From the NCBI RefSeq assembly GCF_002844375.1, contig NZ_CP024199.1, forward strand, positions 3,140,001-3,204,000: a DNA stretch of 64,000 nucleotides, in the 5' to 3' direction. The translations under genes and the position numbers were made by a program. The notes beneath the pieces were generated by a model. That model was not told where the DNA came from. It did no database searches and saw only the letters and a program-made list of their open reading frames with translations. The stretch comes from Thalassospira marina (lineage in GTDB: Bacteria; Pseudomonadota; Alphaproteobacteria; Rhodospirillales; Thalassospiraceae). This document shows positions 17,592 to 27,881 of the stretch, one piece after another (position 1 is the first letter of the stretch; the number at the start of each line of letters is the position of its first letter).

Positions 17592-19556
17592 TCAAAGCGC
17601 CCGCATCCTATCGAGGAAACGATTTACTTCCTGCTGCAAATTGCCGTTCTGGGTGCCAAGATCAGTGGCGGATCGGCTGACATCGCTTGCGGCACTGTTG
17701 GTATCGGTGACAGCGCCGCTCAGCCCGGCCATCGCAGCCGAGATTTCTTCGGTCCCGGCGGCGGCCTGTTCGACATTCTGGGAAATTTCGCTGGTGGCGG
17801 CGGTTTGTTCCTCGATTGCGGCGGCAACGGCCGATGCACGCTGGCTGATTTCGGCGATCATGCCGACAATTTCCTCGATCGCGGCGACGGCCTCACGGGT
17901 GGCCCCCTGAATGCCGGTAACCTGGCTGGTAATTTCCTGGGTGGCTTTGCCGGTTTGCGTAGCAAGGTTTTTTACCTCGCTGGCGACCACGGCAAAACCT
18001 TTGCCTGCATCACCGGCGCGCGCGGCCTCGATCGTGGCGTTAAGTGCCAGAAGGTTGGTTTGCGAGGCAATATCGCTGATCAGGCCAATGACTTCACCAA
18101 TGCGCACGGCGGCATCATCCAGGCTTTGGATATTGCTGCTTGTGGCGCGTGCACGGTCCGATGCAGTGATGGCCATGTTTGATGTATCGGTCACCTGCAT
18201 CGAAATTTCATTGATCGATGCCGAAAGTTCGGTTGCGGCCGTGGCAACAAGCTGCACATTGGCCGATGCTTCCTCGGCCCCCGAAGAAACCGCGACCGAC
18301 TGGCGGGTCGAGGTTTCGGCACTACCGCGCAAAAGATCGGATGACCCGTGCAGGCGCTGTACCGCGTTTTCGACCGTTGCCATAACCTTGACGACAACTT
18401 CGTCAAATTCGCGAATATTCTGTTCCTGTTTTTCCATGCGAATACGGCGTTCTTCCTGCTGGCGGGCCTGTTCGGCTTCCAGCTTGCGGCGTTCAATACC
18501 GTTTTCACGAAACACCATAACAGCACGGCCCATCTGGCCGATTTCATCCTTACGGGCGGCTTCGGACAGATCGACGTCAAAATCATTATCGGCAAGGCGT
18601 GTCATTTTGCCGGTAAGGGCGGTAATGGCCGATACAATCCCGCGGGAAAGCACAACCGACATGACCAGTAACACAATCGCGCCAATGACAAAGGCAAGGC
18701 TGCTGAGCCACAGGCTGCTTTTGGCAATGGCCTCGGCTTCGTCGCGCTGGCTGTCGGCATAGGCATCGATCTTGGTCGCAAGGGCGGCCAAAAGCGGTTC
18801 GGCGGCGGCAAAATTATCGCTAAGGACCTGCAGTTTTTCTTCGCGTTTCAGGATGGCATCGGCAACGTTTTTGAAATCCGCCACATAGGATTTCATCAGT
18901 TTCAGCAGGCGGGTTTTATCTGCGGCGGGAATATCGCCATTTGCCGACAGGGCCGGTTCAAATTCGGCCAGACGTTTTTCGATGTCACCAATATATTTCG
19001 GGTCCAAACGCGCTAGAAAATCCTTTTCATGGCGGCGCATCATCAGCATCACAACGGTCAGTTTATCGGCGTTATACTGTTTCAGATCATCTTCAACATC
19101 ATGAACAGAATTGCGCAACTTGCCCATCAGGCCAGCTTTTTCATCCAGGCCAATTTCACGTTGCAGGGCGACAACTTCGCCAAAAGCTGCTGCGTAATTT
19201 TTAAAAAGGTCGCTGATTTGCGAAATGGTGGCAACATCGCCCGTCAGTTCCGGCCGAGCCTGCAAATAATCCAGGCCATCAAACACGCGGGAAACAGTTT
19301 GCCCATGCAGATCGACATATTTTTCATCACGCCGCAGCAGGAAATCTTTTTCCCGGCGGCGGGCATTTAAAAATTCCAGCGATACCTTGCTGATTTCCTG
19401 GCGATCGGCTGTCGCAACAAGGGCGGCCTGTTCCGCGCTTTGGCGCGACTGGTTGGAAACAAACTGCCCGATTGCAACAAACGCAAAGACAATAAGTGCC
19501 GTCGCCCCGATCAGCGAAATTTGATAGATAAGCCGGAATTTTGACAGGAACTGCAT
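17592..19556 (-). CDS. Methyl-accepting chemotaxis protein with HBM sensor domain
   Basis: 654 residues from ATG 19556. A membrane helix at about residues 9-31 and another near 275-300 flank a periplasmic all-helical domain with two repeats of the same pattern, RRREKDFLLRRDEKYV and MMRRHEKDFLARLDPKYI, the signature of helical bimodular (McpS-type) sensors. A HAMP domain follows, then a cytoplasmic signalling domain with the hairpin tip EVIGLISDIASQTNLLALNATIEAARAG (tip core QTNLLALNATIEAARAG). It feeds the CheA/CheW pathway; HBM receptors of known ligand bind organic acids. No che genes are nearby. Confidence 0.9.
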   Translation of the reverse strand: MQFLSKFRLIYQISLIGATALIVFAFVAIGQFVSNQSRQSAEQAALVATADRQEISKVSLEFLNARRREKDFLLRRDEKYVDLHGQTVSRVFDGLDYLQARPELTGDVATISQISDLFKNYAAAFGEVVALQREIGLDEKAGLMGKLRNSVHDVEDDLKQYNADKLTVVMLMMRRHEKDFLARLDPKYIGDIEKRLAEFEPALSANGDIPAADKTRLLKLMKSYVADFKNVADAILKREEKLQVLSDNFAAAEPLLAALATKIDAYADSQRDEAEAIAKSSLWLSSLAFVIGAIVLLVMSVVLSRGIVSAITALTGKMTRLADNDFDVDLSEAARKDEIGQMGRAVMVFRENGIERRKLEAEQARQQEERRIRMEKQEQNIREFDEVVVKVMATVENAVQRLHGSSDLLRGSAETSTRQSVAVSSGAEEASANVQLVATAATELSASINEISMQVTDTSNMAITASDRARATSSNIQSLDDAAVRIGEVIGLISDIASQTNLLALNATIEAARAGDAGKGFAVVASEVKNLATQTGKATQEITSQVTGIQGATREAVAAIEEIVGMIAEISQRASAVAAAIEEQTAATSEISQNVEQAAAGTEEISAAMAGLSGAVTDTNSAASDVSRSATDLGTQNGNLQQEVNRFLDRMRAL

Positions 19557-19777
19557 AGGATCACCGCTGAAACATATTCGAAAGGATAGTAACCATACTT
19601 TAGGTGGTGACGCTGCCTCGCCATTCAATGCCAGCGGTTGGAAAAAACTGGCTCACAATCGACATTCGCCCCGCCCCTTGCCGATAGGGGGTGATTGTCC
19701 TATTTCTGGGGCAGTTTTGAACTTTCCGGCGCCGTGTTTCATTGCACCGCCTTTTTGACAATCGGAGCATTGGAACC

Positions 19778-20599
19778 ATGAGCATCTGGGGCAAAATTAT
19801 TGGTGGCGCGGCGGGTTTTGCCCTGGGCGGCCCGCTGGGTGCCATTTTGGGGGCCACGGCGGGCCATATGGTTGATAAGGCCAATAATGGCGGCTTTAGC
19901 CAGGAACGCATTTCATCGCAGGGTGGTCCGTGGGGCCAAACCCGGGGTGGCAACCCATGGGGGCAGCGCACCGGGCAATATGGCGGCCAGTTTGGCGGCG
20001 CCGATCCGCGCCAGGTGGCCTTTGCCACCGGGGTTATTGTACTTTCGGCCAAAATGGCCAAGGCCGATGGCACCGTTACCCGCGAAGAAATCAATGCTTT
20101 CAAGCGCCTGTTTCGCGTAAGCGGCCCCGATGCCGCCCAGGTCGGCCAGATTTTTGATGCAGCACGCCGTTCATCTGACGGGTATGAACCCTATGCCCGG
20201 CAGATTGCGCAAATGTTTGCCGGTGAACGTGCCGTTCTTGAAAGCATCCTTGAGGCCCTGCACCAGATCGCCCTTTCTGACGGGTCGCTACACCCGGCGG
20301 AAAAGGAATATCTGCGCAAGGTTGCGATGATTTTCGGCTTTGAAGATGTTGATTTTGACCGCGTCCATCAGGGCAGCACCGCCCCGCGCAGCGAACAGGA
20401 CCCTTATAAACAGCTGGGCCTGACCCGATCTGCCAGCAATGAAGAACTGAAGGCGGCCCATCGCAAACTTTCGCGCGAAAACCACCCGGACCTTCTGATG
20501 GCAAAGGGCATGCCCGAAGAGTTTGTTGAACAAGCCAACGAAAAAATGGCCCGCATCAACGCCGCCTGGGACCAGATTTGCAAGGAACGCAATATCTGA
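19778..20599 (+). CDS. DjlA-like co-chaperone (TerB + J domain)
   Basis: 273 residues from ATG 19778. The glycine-rich start (SIWGKIIGGAAGFALGGPLGAILGATAGHMVD) resembles the DjlA membrane-insertion segment. The middle is a TerB-like helical domain (ATGVIVLSAKMAKADGTVTREEI and a second DGSLHPAEKEYL motif). The C-terminus is a J domain with the diagnostic HPD in SRENHPDLL. DjlA recruits DnaK at the inner membrane and links to envelope stress in other proteobacteria. The start at 19742 would lack a ribosome site. Confidence 0.85.
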   Translation: MSIWGKIIGGAAGFALGGPLGAILGATAGHMVDKANNGGFSQERISSQGGPWGQTRGGNPWGQRTGQYGGQFGGADPRQVAFATGVIVLSAKMAKADGTVTREEINAFKRLFRVSGPDAAQVGQIFDAARRSSDGYEPYARQIAQMFAGERAVLESILEALHQIALSDGSLHPAEKEYLRKVAMIFGFEDVDFDRVHQGSTAPRSEQDPYKQLGLTRSASNEELKAAHRKLSRENHPDLLMAKGMPEEFVEQANEKMARINAAWDQICKERNI

Positions 20600-20838
20600 T
20601 CCCCCTGCCCACACCAAACAGGGCATTTGCGGGGCCAGTTGGCCCCACCCTGCCCCGGTGTTTGTTTCACACACGCAACCGCGCGCTGTTCGCAACCAAT
20701 TTGGCGTGGGCACACCGTGTCATATGCGCTGTGAAACCGGGCCAGTCAGATAGAACAGATGATTTCACTTGCACCGCAGCGCGTTTTGCGGTTTGCAGGG
20801 GGCATTGAATATTACCGTTTTCGGGGTTTTGGGTTTTC

Positions 20839-22677
20839 ATGGCGCCACCGCTGATCAATATTAACGACATCCGCCTGACCTTTGGCGGCAATGACCTGTT
20901 TTCCGACGTGTCGGTTGCCATTGGCGAACGCGACCGTTTGTGCCTGGTTGGTCGCAATGGCGGGGGGAAATCCACGCTTTTGAAAATCATCGCCGGTGAG
21001 ATCGAGGCCGATGGTGGCGAACGTTTTGTTCAGCCCGGCTGCAAGGTGGCGTATCTGGCGCAGGAACCGCGCTTTGGCGATTGTGCAACAGTCGAAGGTT
21101 ATGTTCTCGGTGCGCTTGAAGACCACGAACAGGATTATGCCTATCGCGCAGACATGCTGCTCGATGCTGTTAAAATCGACCCGAAAGCCGACCCCAACAC
21201 CCTTTCGGGCGGGGAAGGTCGCCGGGCGGCCATTGCACGCGCATTGATTGCCGACCCGCAGGTTTTGCTGCTGGACGAACCCACCAACCACCTGGACCTG
21301 CCAACAATTGAATGGCTGGAAAGCGAAATAAAGGCGTTTCGCGGGGCTGTTGTGGTGATTTCGCACGACCGCGCCTTTTTGAATGCGATTTCCAATGGCG
21401 TTTTGTGGCTGGATCGCGGGGTTTTGCGCCGTAACGATCAAAGCTTTGCGCTGTTTGATGAATGGTCGGAAGAAGTTTACCGCAAGGAATCCGAGGAACG
21501 CGCCAAACTCGATAAACTGATTGCCCAGGAATCCGTTTGGGCCGTGCAAGGCATTACCGCCCGGCGGAAACGTAACCAGGGCCGCCTGCGCCGCCTTTAT
21601 GAAATGCGGCACGAACGCTCGCAACAGGTGGGTCGGATTGGCAATGTCTCGCTGGCGTCCGAAACCGGCAGCACATCGGGCAAGGTGGTGATCGAGGCCA
21701 CCGATATTGGTAAATCCTGGGAAGACAAACATATCATTTCAGGTTTTTCGACCCGCATTTTGCGCGGCGACAAGGTAGGGATTATCGGCCCGAACGGCGC
21801 GGGTAAAACCACACTTCTGAAAATCCTGACCGGGCAGCTCGAAGCGGACGAAGGAACGGTTAAAATCGGCACCAACCTGACGCCGACCTATTTTGACCAG
21901 AAACGTGCTGCCCTGGATGATACGAAGACATTGTGGGATACCCTGTGCGATGTCGGTGGTGACCAGATTATGGTGCGCGGCAACCCGCGCCATGTGGTCA
22001 GTTATCTGCGCGATTTTCTGTTTGATGAAAAACAGGCACGCAGCCCGGTTGGTGCGCTTTCCGGGGGCGAACGCAACCGGTTGCTTCTGGCAAAGGAACT
22101 GGCAAAGCCGACCAACCTTCTGATCATGGACGAACCGACCAACGATCTCGATATGGATACGCTGGATCTGTTGCAGGAAATGCTGTCGGAATATGAAGGC
22201 ACGCTGCTTCTGGTCAGCCACGACCGTGATTTTCTTGATCGCGTTGTGACATCATCCATCGTGATGGAAGGTAACGGCACGGCAGTTGAATATCCTGGTG
22301 GCTATTCGGATTATGTGCATATGCGCAAGCTGTCAGCCCAGGCCGATAACAGCACCATTCAGACCAGCACCAAAATCGGTAAAAAGCAGCCCAACACCAA
22401 AACCGAAGTGGCCAGCCCGGCAAAACCCAAGGCCAAGGGCAAGCTGAGCTACAAGGACCAGCGCGATTACGACATGCTGCCTGCCAGCATCGAAAAACTG
22501 GAAGGCGAGATTGCCAAACTGGAAGCAGACCTTACTGATGGCAGCCTGTTCACATCCGACCCGGCAGCCTTCCAGAAGAAGGTAGACCGCATGGAAGCCG
22601 CACGCGCCGAAGTTGCCGAAGCCGAAGAACGCTGGCTCGAACTTGAAATGCTGCGCGAGGAACTGGGCATCGAATAA
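20839..22677 (+). CDS. ABC-F family ATPase (Uup-like)
   Basis: 612 residues, two ABC domains and no membrane segments. Walker A motifs are GRNGGGKST and GPNGAGKTT, signatures LSGGEGRR and LSGGERNR, Walker B VLLLDEPTNHLD and LLIMDEPTNDLD. The two domains are joined by the ABC-F linker, and a lysine/glutamate-rich coiled coil occupies about residues 535-612, as in Uup. ABC-F proteins act on ribosomes or on DNA-structure tolerance, not in transport. Single gene with its own strong terminator. Confidence 0.9.
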   Translation: MAPPLININDIRLTFGGNDLFSDVSVAIGERDRLCLVGRNGGGKSTLLKIIAGEIEADGGERFVQPGCKVAYLAQEPRFGDCATVEGYVLGALEDHEQDYAYRADMLLDAVKIDPKADPNTLSGGEGRRAAIARALIADPQVLLLDEPTNHLDLPTIEWLESEIKAFRGAVVVISHDRAFLNAISNGVLWLDRGVLRRNDQSFALFDEWSEEVYRKESEERAKLDKLIAQESVWAVQGITARRKRNQGRLRRLYEMRHERSQQVGRIGNVSLASETGSTSGKVVIEATDIGKSWEDKHIISGFSTRILRGDKVGIIGPNGAGKTTLLKILTGQLEADEGTVKIGTNLTPTYFDQKRAALDDTKTLWDTLCDVGGDQIMVRGNPRHVVSYLRDFLFDEKQARSPVGALSGGERNRLLLAKELAKPTNLLIMDEPTNDLDMDTLDLLQEMLSEYEGTLLLVSHDRDFLDRVVTSSIVMEGNGTAVEYPGGYSDYVHMRKLSAQADNSTIQTSTKIGKKQPNTKTEVASPAKPKAKGKLSYKDQRDYDMLPASIEKLEGEIAKLEADLTDGSLFTSDPAAFQKKVDRMEAARAEVAEAEERWLELEMLREELGIE

Positions 22678-22721
22678 CCTGCCCTGTTACTTGCGCTGGT
22701 CGGCATAGACCAGAAATATCA

Positions 22722-22756
22722 AAGGAAGCCGGCATATCCGCGGCTTCCTTTTTTAT
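22722..22756 (+). terminator. Rho-independent terminator after ABC-F gene
   Basis: AAGGAAGCCG (22722-22731) pairs with CGGCTTCCTT (22741-22750), followed by TTTTTTATT. Strong and well placed. Confidence 0.9.
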
Positions 22757-22979
22757 TGCTGCACGCGCCAACGGGCCGATTACGGGCACGCCAGGGCCAC
22801 CGCACGTAAAAACCCCGCCCCAAAACCGGCATGGCGACCTGCAGTTTTTGCAGGGGTTAGCGCGCGCAATAAGCTTGAGTCATTCCAGACAAACACGTAA
22901 CCATGACGATGACAAACAACGTCAAAGCCACCCTTTGCCGTTATTTAACGCCCCCAATATTGCATTTTCAGGTTGTATC
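22757..22979. other. Intergenic region upstream of EamA transporter
   Basis: No gene seen. It contains a small palindromic element CTGCA-GTTTT-TGCAG (about 22841-22855) of unknown meaning and presumably the transporter promoter. Confidence 0.4.
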
Positions 22980-23852
22980 ATGCCCCTAAAAGCAGCGCTG
23001 CTTTCGCTTTCTGTCGCCATTATCTGGGGCATTAACATGCTGACCGTCAAAGGTGCGGTCAGTGAAATTCCACCTGTGATGTTAACGGCAATGCGTTTTG
23101 CCGCGGTTGCCATTTTGCTGGTGCCTTTCACCAAAATCCCGCGTGATAAACTGCCCAAGCTGGCATTGCTTTCGGTGGTGTTTGGCACGGGGCATTTTGG
23201 GGTGCTGTTTTTTGCCCTGTCCATGCTTGATGCCGGGCCGGTTGCCATTATCATTTTGCTCGGTGTGCCGTTTTCATCGATGCTGGCGACCTATTTTTTC
23301 AATGACCGGCTGGGCTGGAAACGCCTGCTGGGCATGACGCTGGCATTTATTGGCGTGACCCTGATGTTCTGGGACCCGTCCATGACCCATCTGCAGGGGC
23401 CGTTATTGCTGGTGGTGTTTGCCGCCCTGATGTGGGCGGCTGCCAATGTCCTGATCAAGAAACTGGGCGATATTGACACCTTTGAGCTGAATGGCTGGAT
23501 GGGCCTGATGGCGGCACCGCAATTGCTGGTTTTGTCATTTATTCTGGAACCCGGCGCGATTGACGCCGTTATGAATGCAAGCTGGGTGGCCTGGGCGAAT
23601 TTAAGCTTCACCGTGATCATGTCATCCATCGTGGCTTACGGGTCGTGGTATTATCTGCTGAAGACCTATGATGTGAACCAGGTTGTGCCCTGGTCGCTGC
23701 TCGCCCCTGTGATTAGTGTCAGCGGGTCGATCCTGGTCTTTGGTGAAGCGATCAGCACGTTTAAAATCATCGGCGGGTTAACCGTTTTGGCCGGTGTTGC
23801 TGTTATCATGTTTCGCAAGCCCCCGCAGAATCAGGAACAGGGAATGGATTAA
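22980..23852 (+). CDS. EamA-family (DMT) transporter
   Basis: 290 residues with ten predicted membrane helices in two EamA repeats (residues about 5-135 and 148-280). Opening PLKAALLSLSVAIIWGINMLTVKG is typical of the drug/metabolite transporter superfamily, often amino-acid or metabolite exporters. Start ATG 22980; an upstream in-frame start at 22848 adds 44 polar residues with no conserved pattern. It is followed after five bases by the amidase gene, so the two may form an operon. Confidence 0.85.
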   Translation: MPLKAALLSLSVAIIWGINMLTVKGAVSEIPPVMLTAMRFAAVAILLVPFTKIPRDKLPKLALLSVVFGTGHFGVLFFALSMLDAGPVAIIILLGVPFSSMLATYFFNDRLGWKRLLGMTLAFIGVTLMFWDPSMTHLQGPLLLVVFAALMWAAANVLIKKLGDIDTFELNGWMGLMAAPQLLVLSFILEPGAIDAVMNASWVAWANLSFTVIMSSIVAYGSWYYLLKTYDVNQVVPWSLLAPVISVSGSILVFGEAISTFKIIGGLTVLAGVAVIMFRKPPQNQEQGMD

Positions 23853-23857
23853 CCATC

Positions 23858-24757
23858 ATGCCGGGACAGCAGGGACCAAACGCACAGCCCATTATCTGGC
23901 AGCCTTCGCCAAACTTTGGCGACCGGCCTGCTGATTGCGCCATCGACATGCTGGTTTTGCACTATACCGGCATGCCCAGTGGCGAAGCGGCCCTTGCGCG
24001 CATGTGCGACCCGGCATCACAGGTTTCCGCCCATTACATGGTCGAAGAAGATGGCTGTATCTATCAACTGGTGACAGAGGCCAAACGCGCCTGGCATGCC
24101 GGGCGCGGCCAGTGGCGGGGCTGCACGGATGTCAATTCACGGTCGATCGGCATTGAAATCGTCAATCCCGGGCATGAATTTGGGTATCGCCCGTTTGCCG
24201 TACGCCAGATGGACGCGGTAATTGCCCTGTGCAAAGCCATTTTAGGCCGCCACACCATTCCGGCGCATAACATTATCGCGCATTCGGACATGGCACCGGA
24301 ACGCAAAGAGGACCCCGGCGAGCTTTTCCCGTGGGAACAGTTTGCCGTCGAAGGTATTGGCCTGTGGCCCCGCATTGATGCCAGCGACCATTCGCCACAA
24401 AACACTGCCGAAATCATCACCCCGAAAGATGGCCTTTCTGGCAGCCAAAGCCCCTATCACGATGACAAAGTCGCATCCGCCATCGCCGCAGAGGAACAGA
24501 CCAGCCCGCAAAATGCAGCCGCCCTGATGGATGGCATTGCCGCAAATGGCAATGACAACACCCAAAATGGCAGCGAGGATTGCGAAGCCCTGTTTGACCG
24601 GCTGTTATTGCAGTTTGGCTACGGCCCGGGCGACCCGGTTTATAACCGCATCGCATTTCAGCGACACTGGCGCCCGCACTGCCTGGATGGCCGGGCCGAT
24701 GCCCAAAGCATCGCCATCCTTAAAGACCTGATTGATCAGTGCCCGCCACTTTCCTAA
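23858..24757 (+). CDS. N-acetylmuramoyl-L-alanine amidase (AmiD/AmpD type)
   Basis: 299 residues. An Amidase_2 zinc domain fills about residues 25-165: DMLVLHYTGM carries the first zinc histidine, HYMVEEDGCIYQLV and RAWHAG follow, and IIAHSDMAPERKEDPGELFPW carries the second histidine and the Asp/Lys end motif. A peptidoglycan-binding-like helical segment lies at about 240-299 (FDRLLLQFGYGP). It should cut the MurNAc-L-Ala bond in muropeptide recycling or turnover. No signal peptide is visible, which fits a cytoplasmic AmpD-like role better than periplasmic AmiD. Confidence 0.85.
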   Translation: MPGQQGPNAQPIIWQPSPNFGDRPADCAIDMLVLHYTGMPSGEAALARMCDPASQVSAHYMVEEDGCIYQLVTEAKRAWHAGRGQWRGCTDVNSRSIGIEIVNPGHEFGYRPFAVRQMDAVIALCKAILGRHTIPAHNIIAHSDMAPERKEDPGELFPWEQFAVEGIGLWPRIDASDHSPQNTAEIITPKDGLSGSQSPYHDDKVASAIAAEEQTSPQNAAALMDGIAANGNDNTQNGSEDCEALFDRLLLQFGYGPGDPVYNRIAFQRHWRPHCLDGRADAQSIAILKDLIDQCPPLS

Positions 24758-24774
24758 AGCCCTTTGCATGCCTT

Positions 24775-25584
24775 TCAAGGCATTAACCGGTCCTGCGGCA
24801 GGGTTGGCTGGCTGCTGCCGGAAAAATACCTGTTAAAGGCGATCTGGCTGAAACCAAGATGCTTGTAATAAAGGCGGTCAATGCTGCCATCGGCAAGCAT
24901 TTTGGTAATGGCTTGATCATAATCTGCCGTTACCCGGGCAAATTTTGATTCCATACATAAATAAAACGGTTCGATATCAACGGCCGGGAGCAAGGTTTTC
25001 AAACCGGCGGGTTCATGCACCGCATCGGACCCGAAATGCAAACTTGCCAGATCACGGAAAACCACATCAACGTAATTCCGGCGCAGCATCAGTAGCCCAT
25101 GCGCATTTTCGCCCACGTCAACCGGATACATTTGGGTGCTGTTAAGGATTTTGGCAGGGTAATCCTCGTCCACCACATGCAGCCAGTTTGCCCCTTCAAA
25201 GGTTTGCAAACCTTCATAAGCGGTTTGCGGATAACTTTCGCGCACCACCGCCACCAGAACGCGGTTCACCAGAGCAAAGCGCGAAGCAGAAAGGCTTTCA
25301 ACTGTTTCGCCTGGGCGGCTTTCAAACAGGATGCCATCGTAAATGCCATAGCGAATGCCAAAATGGCAGCGTGAATGGGGCATTTGCGTAAAAGTGGCAT
25401 CATGACCGGAAATTTCAAAGGCACGCTTGGCGATATCAATGGCAAGGCCGGTGGCCCCATTGCCATCGTCATAGGCATATGGTTCCCAGCGGCTGAAACA
25501 CAGACGTACTTCGTCTGCCATCGCATGGGACAGCGGAACAAAAATACCGGTCAGAACCACAAGAATGCATCCTATGCGGCGCAA
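24775..25584 (-). CDS. Solute-binding protein, family 3 (amino-acid type), orphan
   Basis: 269 residues with a signal peptide (residues 1-23, SHAMADEV cleavage region). The mature part is a type 2 periplasmic binding fold: FSRWEPYAYDDGNGATGLAIDIAKRAFE near the N-terminus (key parts WEPYAY, GLAIDI). Two lobes are visible and the C-terminus has MLADGSIDRLYYKHLG. No ABC permease or ATPase is adjacent, so it may serve a distant transporter or a sensor. Convergent with the amidase gene; a small hairpin TGCCTT-TC-AAGGCA lies at the junction. Confidence 0.8.
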   Translation of the reverse strand: MRRIGCILVVLTGIFVPLSHAMADEVRLCFSRWEPYAYDDGNGATGLAIDIAKRAFEISGHDATFTQMPHSRCHFGIRYGIYDGILFESRPGETVESLSASRFALVNRVLVAVVRESYPQTAYEGLQTFEGANWLHVVDEDYPAKILNSTQMYPVDVGENAHGLLMLRRNYVDVVFRDLASLHFGSDAVHEPAGLKTLLPAVDIEPFYLCMESKFARVTADYDQAITKMLADGSIDRLYYKHLGFSQIAFNRYFSGSSQPTLPQDRLMP

Positions 25585-25745
25585 TGAAATCTCCAGCTTG
25601 GTGAAATGGGGAACGATTCAACGTTCCGATTTTGTACTACCCTTAAGTAGTGGTCATCAAACTGCAATTTTTCAAGGCACCCTTGCATCCTAATCATGCA
25701 AAAGGATAATCCCTCTCCAACCCAAGGTATATATTGCGCTTTTTC

Positions 25746-25774
25746 TTGACCTTAGCCGCGCGCTGGCGTAAACC
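25746..25774 (+). promoter_or_regulatory. Sigma-70 promoter of rnpB
   Basis: TTGACC (25746-25751), 17-base spacer, TAAACC (25769-25774). The mature RNA start predicted from the P1 helix lies seven bases downstream at 25781. Confidence 0.7.
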
Positions 25775-25780
25775 GCGCCC

Positions 25781-26177
<397 letters not shown>

Positions 26178-26344
26178 ATTTCTTTTTTCAGAAAACGCGT
26201 TACAGCACGGCATAATTCTTGGTGCGGCGTCTTTCTGCCCGGCATCGCACCTGCCCCAATCGCGCCCATCCTAGCGATCCCATCGTAAAGATCAGAACCA
26301 TTACAGGCTCATCACGTCCCGCAATTTCCCTGCCATCATGACGC

Positions 26345-26378
26345 AAAAAAACCCGGCACCTGATGGCACCGGGTTTTG
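26345..26378 (-). terminator. Terminator after PPOX-family gene
   Basis: AACCCGG and CCGGGTT stem with a U-run on the minus strand from the A-tract at 26345-26350. It lies 25 bases past the stop of the flavoprotein gene. Confidence 0.75.
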
Positions 26379-26403
26379 AATGTCGCAGCGAGAAAGCCCT
26401 GTA

Positions 26404-27027
26404 TCAGCCGTTATCGGCAATCGATTTGGCGAAATGGGCGTCGGTTTCTTCCTGCGTTGCCACCGGGCCACCTTCCAGCGACAGCTGATCCTTGATAATC
26501 GCGCCCAGCGTCGGAAAGGACTTGCGTTCGATCTGGGCATCAACCTGCCACAGGCGCGAACGCATCAACGATTTGGCGCAATGCAGGAAGGCTTCCTGAA
26601 CCGTGATTTTGATCACCGAAATCGGCAGTTTGCCGGTATCGCCAAACATATCAAGCAGATCGGCATCGTCATGCAGTTCGGCTGTGCCATTGATGCGCAG
26701 GGTTTCGTTCATCCCCGGTACAAAAAACAGCAAACCCACCTGCGGATTGACCAGAATGTTGGTTAGCGTATCAAGGCGGCGGTTGCCGGGGCGATCGGGC
26801 ATCAGGATGGTTTTTTCATCAAGAACACGCACAAAACCCGGCCCGTCCCCGCGCGGGCTGACATCGGCTTCGCCGTTTTCATCAGCCGATGAAATAACGG
26901 CAAAAGGCGACAGTTCGATGAAACGACGGCAATGCTTGTCCAGCACAGAAAGCTGCTTTTGAATGGCAATTTCCAGCGGGTCCCCATAAATGCCACGCAA
27001 CTGGTCCATGGTTTCGATTTTCGCCAT
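26404..27027 (-). CDS. Pyridoxamine 5-phosphate oxidase-family FMN-binding protein
   Basis: 207 residues from ATG 27027, with AGGAGG ten bases upstream. Split-barrel FMN fold: SPFAVISSADENGEADVSPRGD (key part ADVSPRGD) and NPQVGLLFFVPGMNETLRINGTAEL (key part GLLFFVPGMNETLRINGTA). The pattern fits the MSMEG_1061-type subgroup of PPOX proteins. Substrate unknown; true PdxH is unlikely given its sequence pattern. Confidence 0.8.
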   Translation of the reverse strand: MAKIETMDQLRGIYGDPLEIAIQKQLSVLDKHCRRFIELSPFAVISSADENGEADVSPRGDGPGFVRVLDEKTILMPDRPGNRRLDTLTNILVNPQVGLLFFVPGMNETLRINGTAELHDDADLLDMFGDTGKLPISVIKITVQEAFLHCAKSLMRSRLWQVDAQIERKSFPTLGAIIKDQLSLEGGPVATQEETDAHFAKSIADNG

Positions 27028-27103
27028 GTCGGCCTCCTGTGTTGAATTCTGGCACAAACTGCGTCAATCCCAGTTGCAAGTCAATTGCAATAAAGAACAG
27101 TTC

Positions 27104-27694
27104 CTAGGCAAAAGCCGACAGGATGTTAGCCGTGGTAAGTACCCGCGCAAATTCGCCCGACAGGCTGGCTAGATGCACATCATGAATGGTTTGCGCTGCC
27201 ATCACGCGGCCATCGGGATGGGTGCGATCAAAACAGAAACAGGCATCGCCCGCCAATATCACATCAAACCCCAAATTGCCTGCCATCCGGGTGGATGTAT
27301 TAACGCAGTGATCCGTGCTGATGCCGCAAATCACGAGTTTATCAATGCCATCCGCGCGCAAATCGCGTTCCAGGGTCGTTCCGATAAAGGCCGAATTGAC
27401 GTTTTTGCCATAGGATGTTTCACCTGCCAGCGGCTGGGCGAATTCTTCAAAGGCGTGGCTGTCCTTGCCAGGAAAAAGCGGTGATACAGGATTTTGAGAA
27501 TCATGATGCACATGGATCACACGCCCACCCTTTTCCCGCCAGAATGACAGCAGGCTTTGGGCATTACCTTCGGCATCCTGGTTATTGCGCTGCCCCCAAT
27601 ATGCAAGGTCGCGAAACCCCTTTTGCCAATCAATCAGGATCAGGGCGGGAAGGCTGTTATCTGCGGGCGCTACATCAATCTGGTTCTGGTTCAT
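27104..27694 (-). CDS. Isochorismatase-like cysteine hydrolase
   Basis: 196 residues. The catalytic triad of the family is visible: Asp in ALILIDWQKGF (about residue 22), Lys in SYGKNVNSAF, and Cys in ICGISTDHCVNTSTRMAG (about residue 140). The family hydrolyses isochorismate, nicotinamide or other amides. It is divergent from a GlxA-type regulator, a frequent pairing that suggests regulation of the hydrolase by that protein. Confidence 0.85.
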   Translation of the reverse strand: MNQNQIDVAPADNSLPALILIDWQKGFRDLAYWGQRNNQDAEGNAQSLLSFWREKGGRVIHVHHDSQNPVSPLFPGKDSHAFEEFAQPLAGETSYGKNVNSAFIGTTLERDLRADGIDKLVICGISTDHCVNTSTRMAGNLGFDVILAGDACFCFDRTHPDGRVMAAQTIHDVHLASLSGEFARVLTTANILSAFA

Positions 27695-27881
27695 CTTCGG
27701 TTCCGTGGTGTGCTGTGGTGACGGGTGGTGATCGGTGGCAAACAGGCTGTTTTCCTGCCCCTCACCCTACGCCATCGCGCTTTGGCATAAATGACAATCA
27801 TCCCTTATTTTATGCCAACACAAATCAAAGCACGCTATGATAGGCGCAACCAACCCCACCAACCCCGGCGAAAGCAGGCCA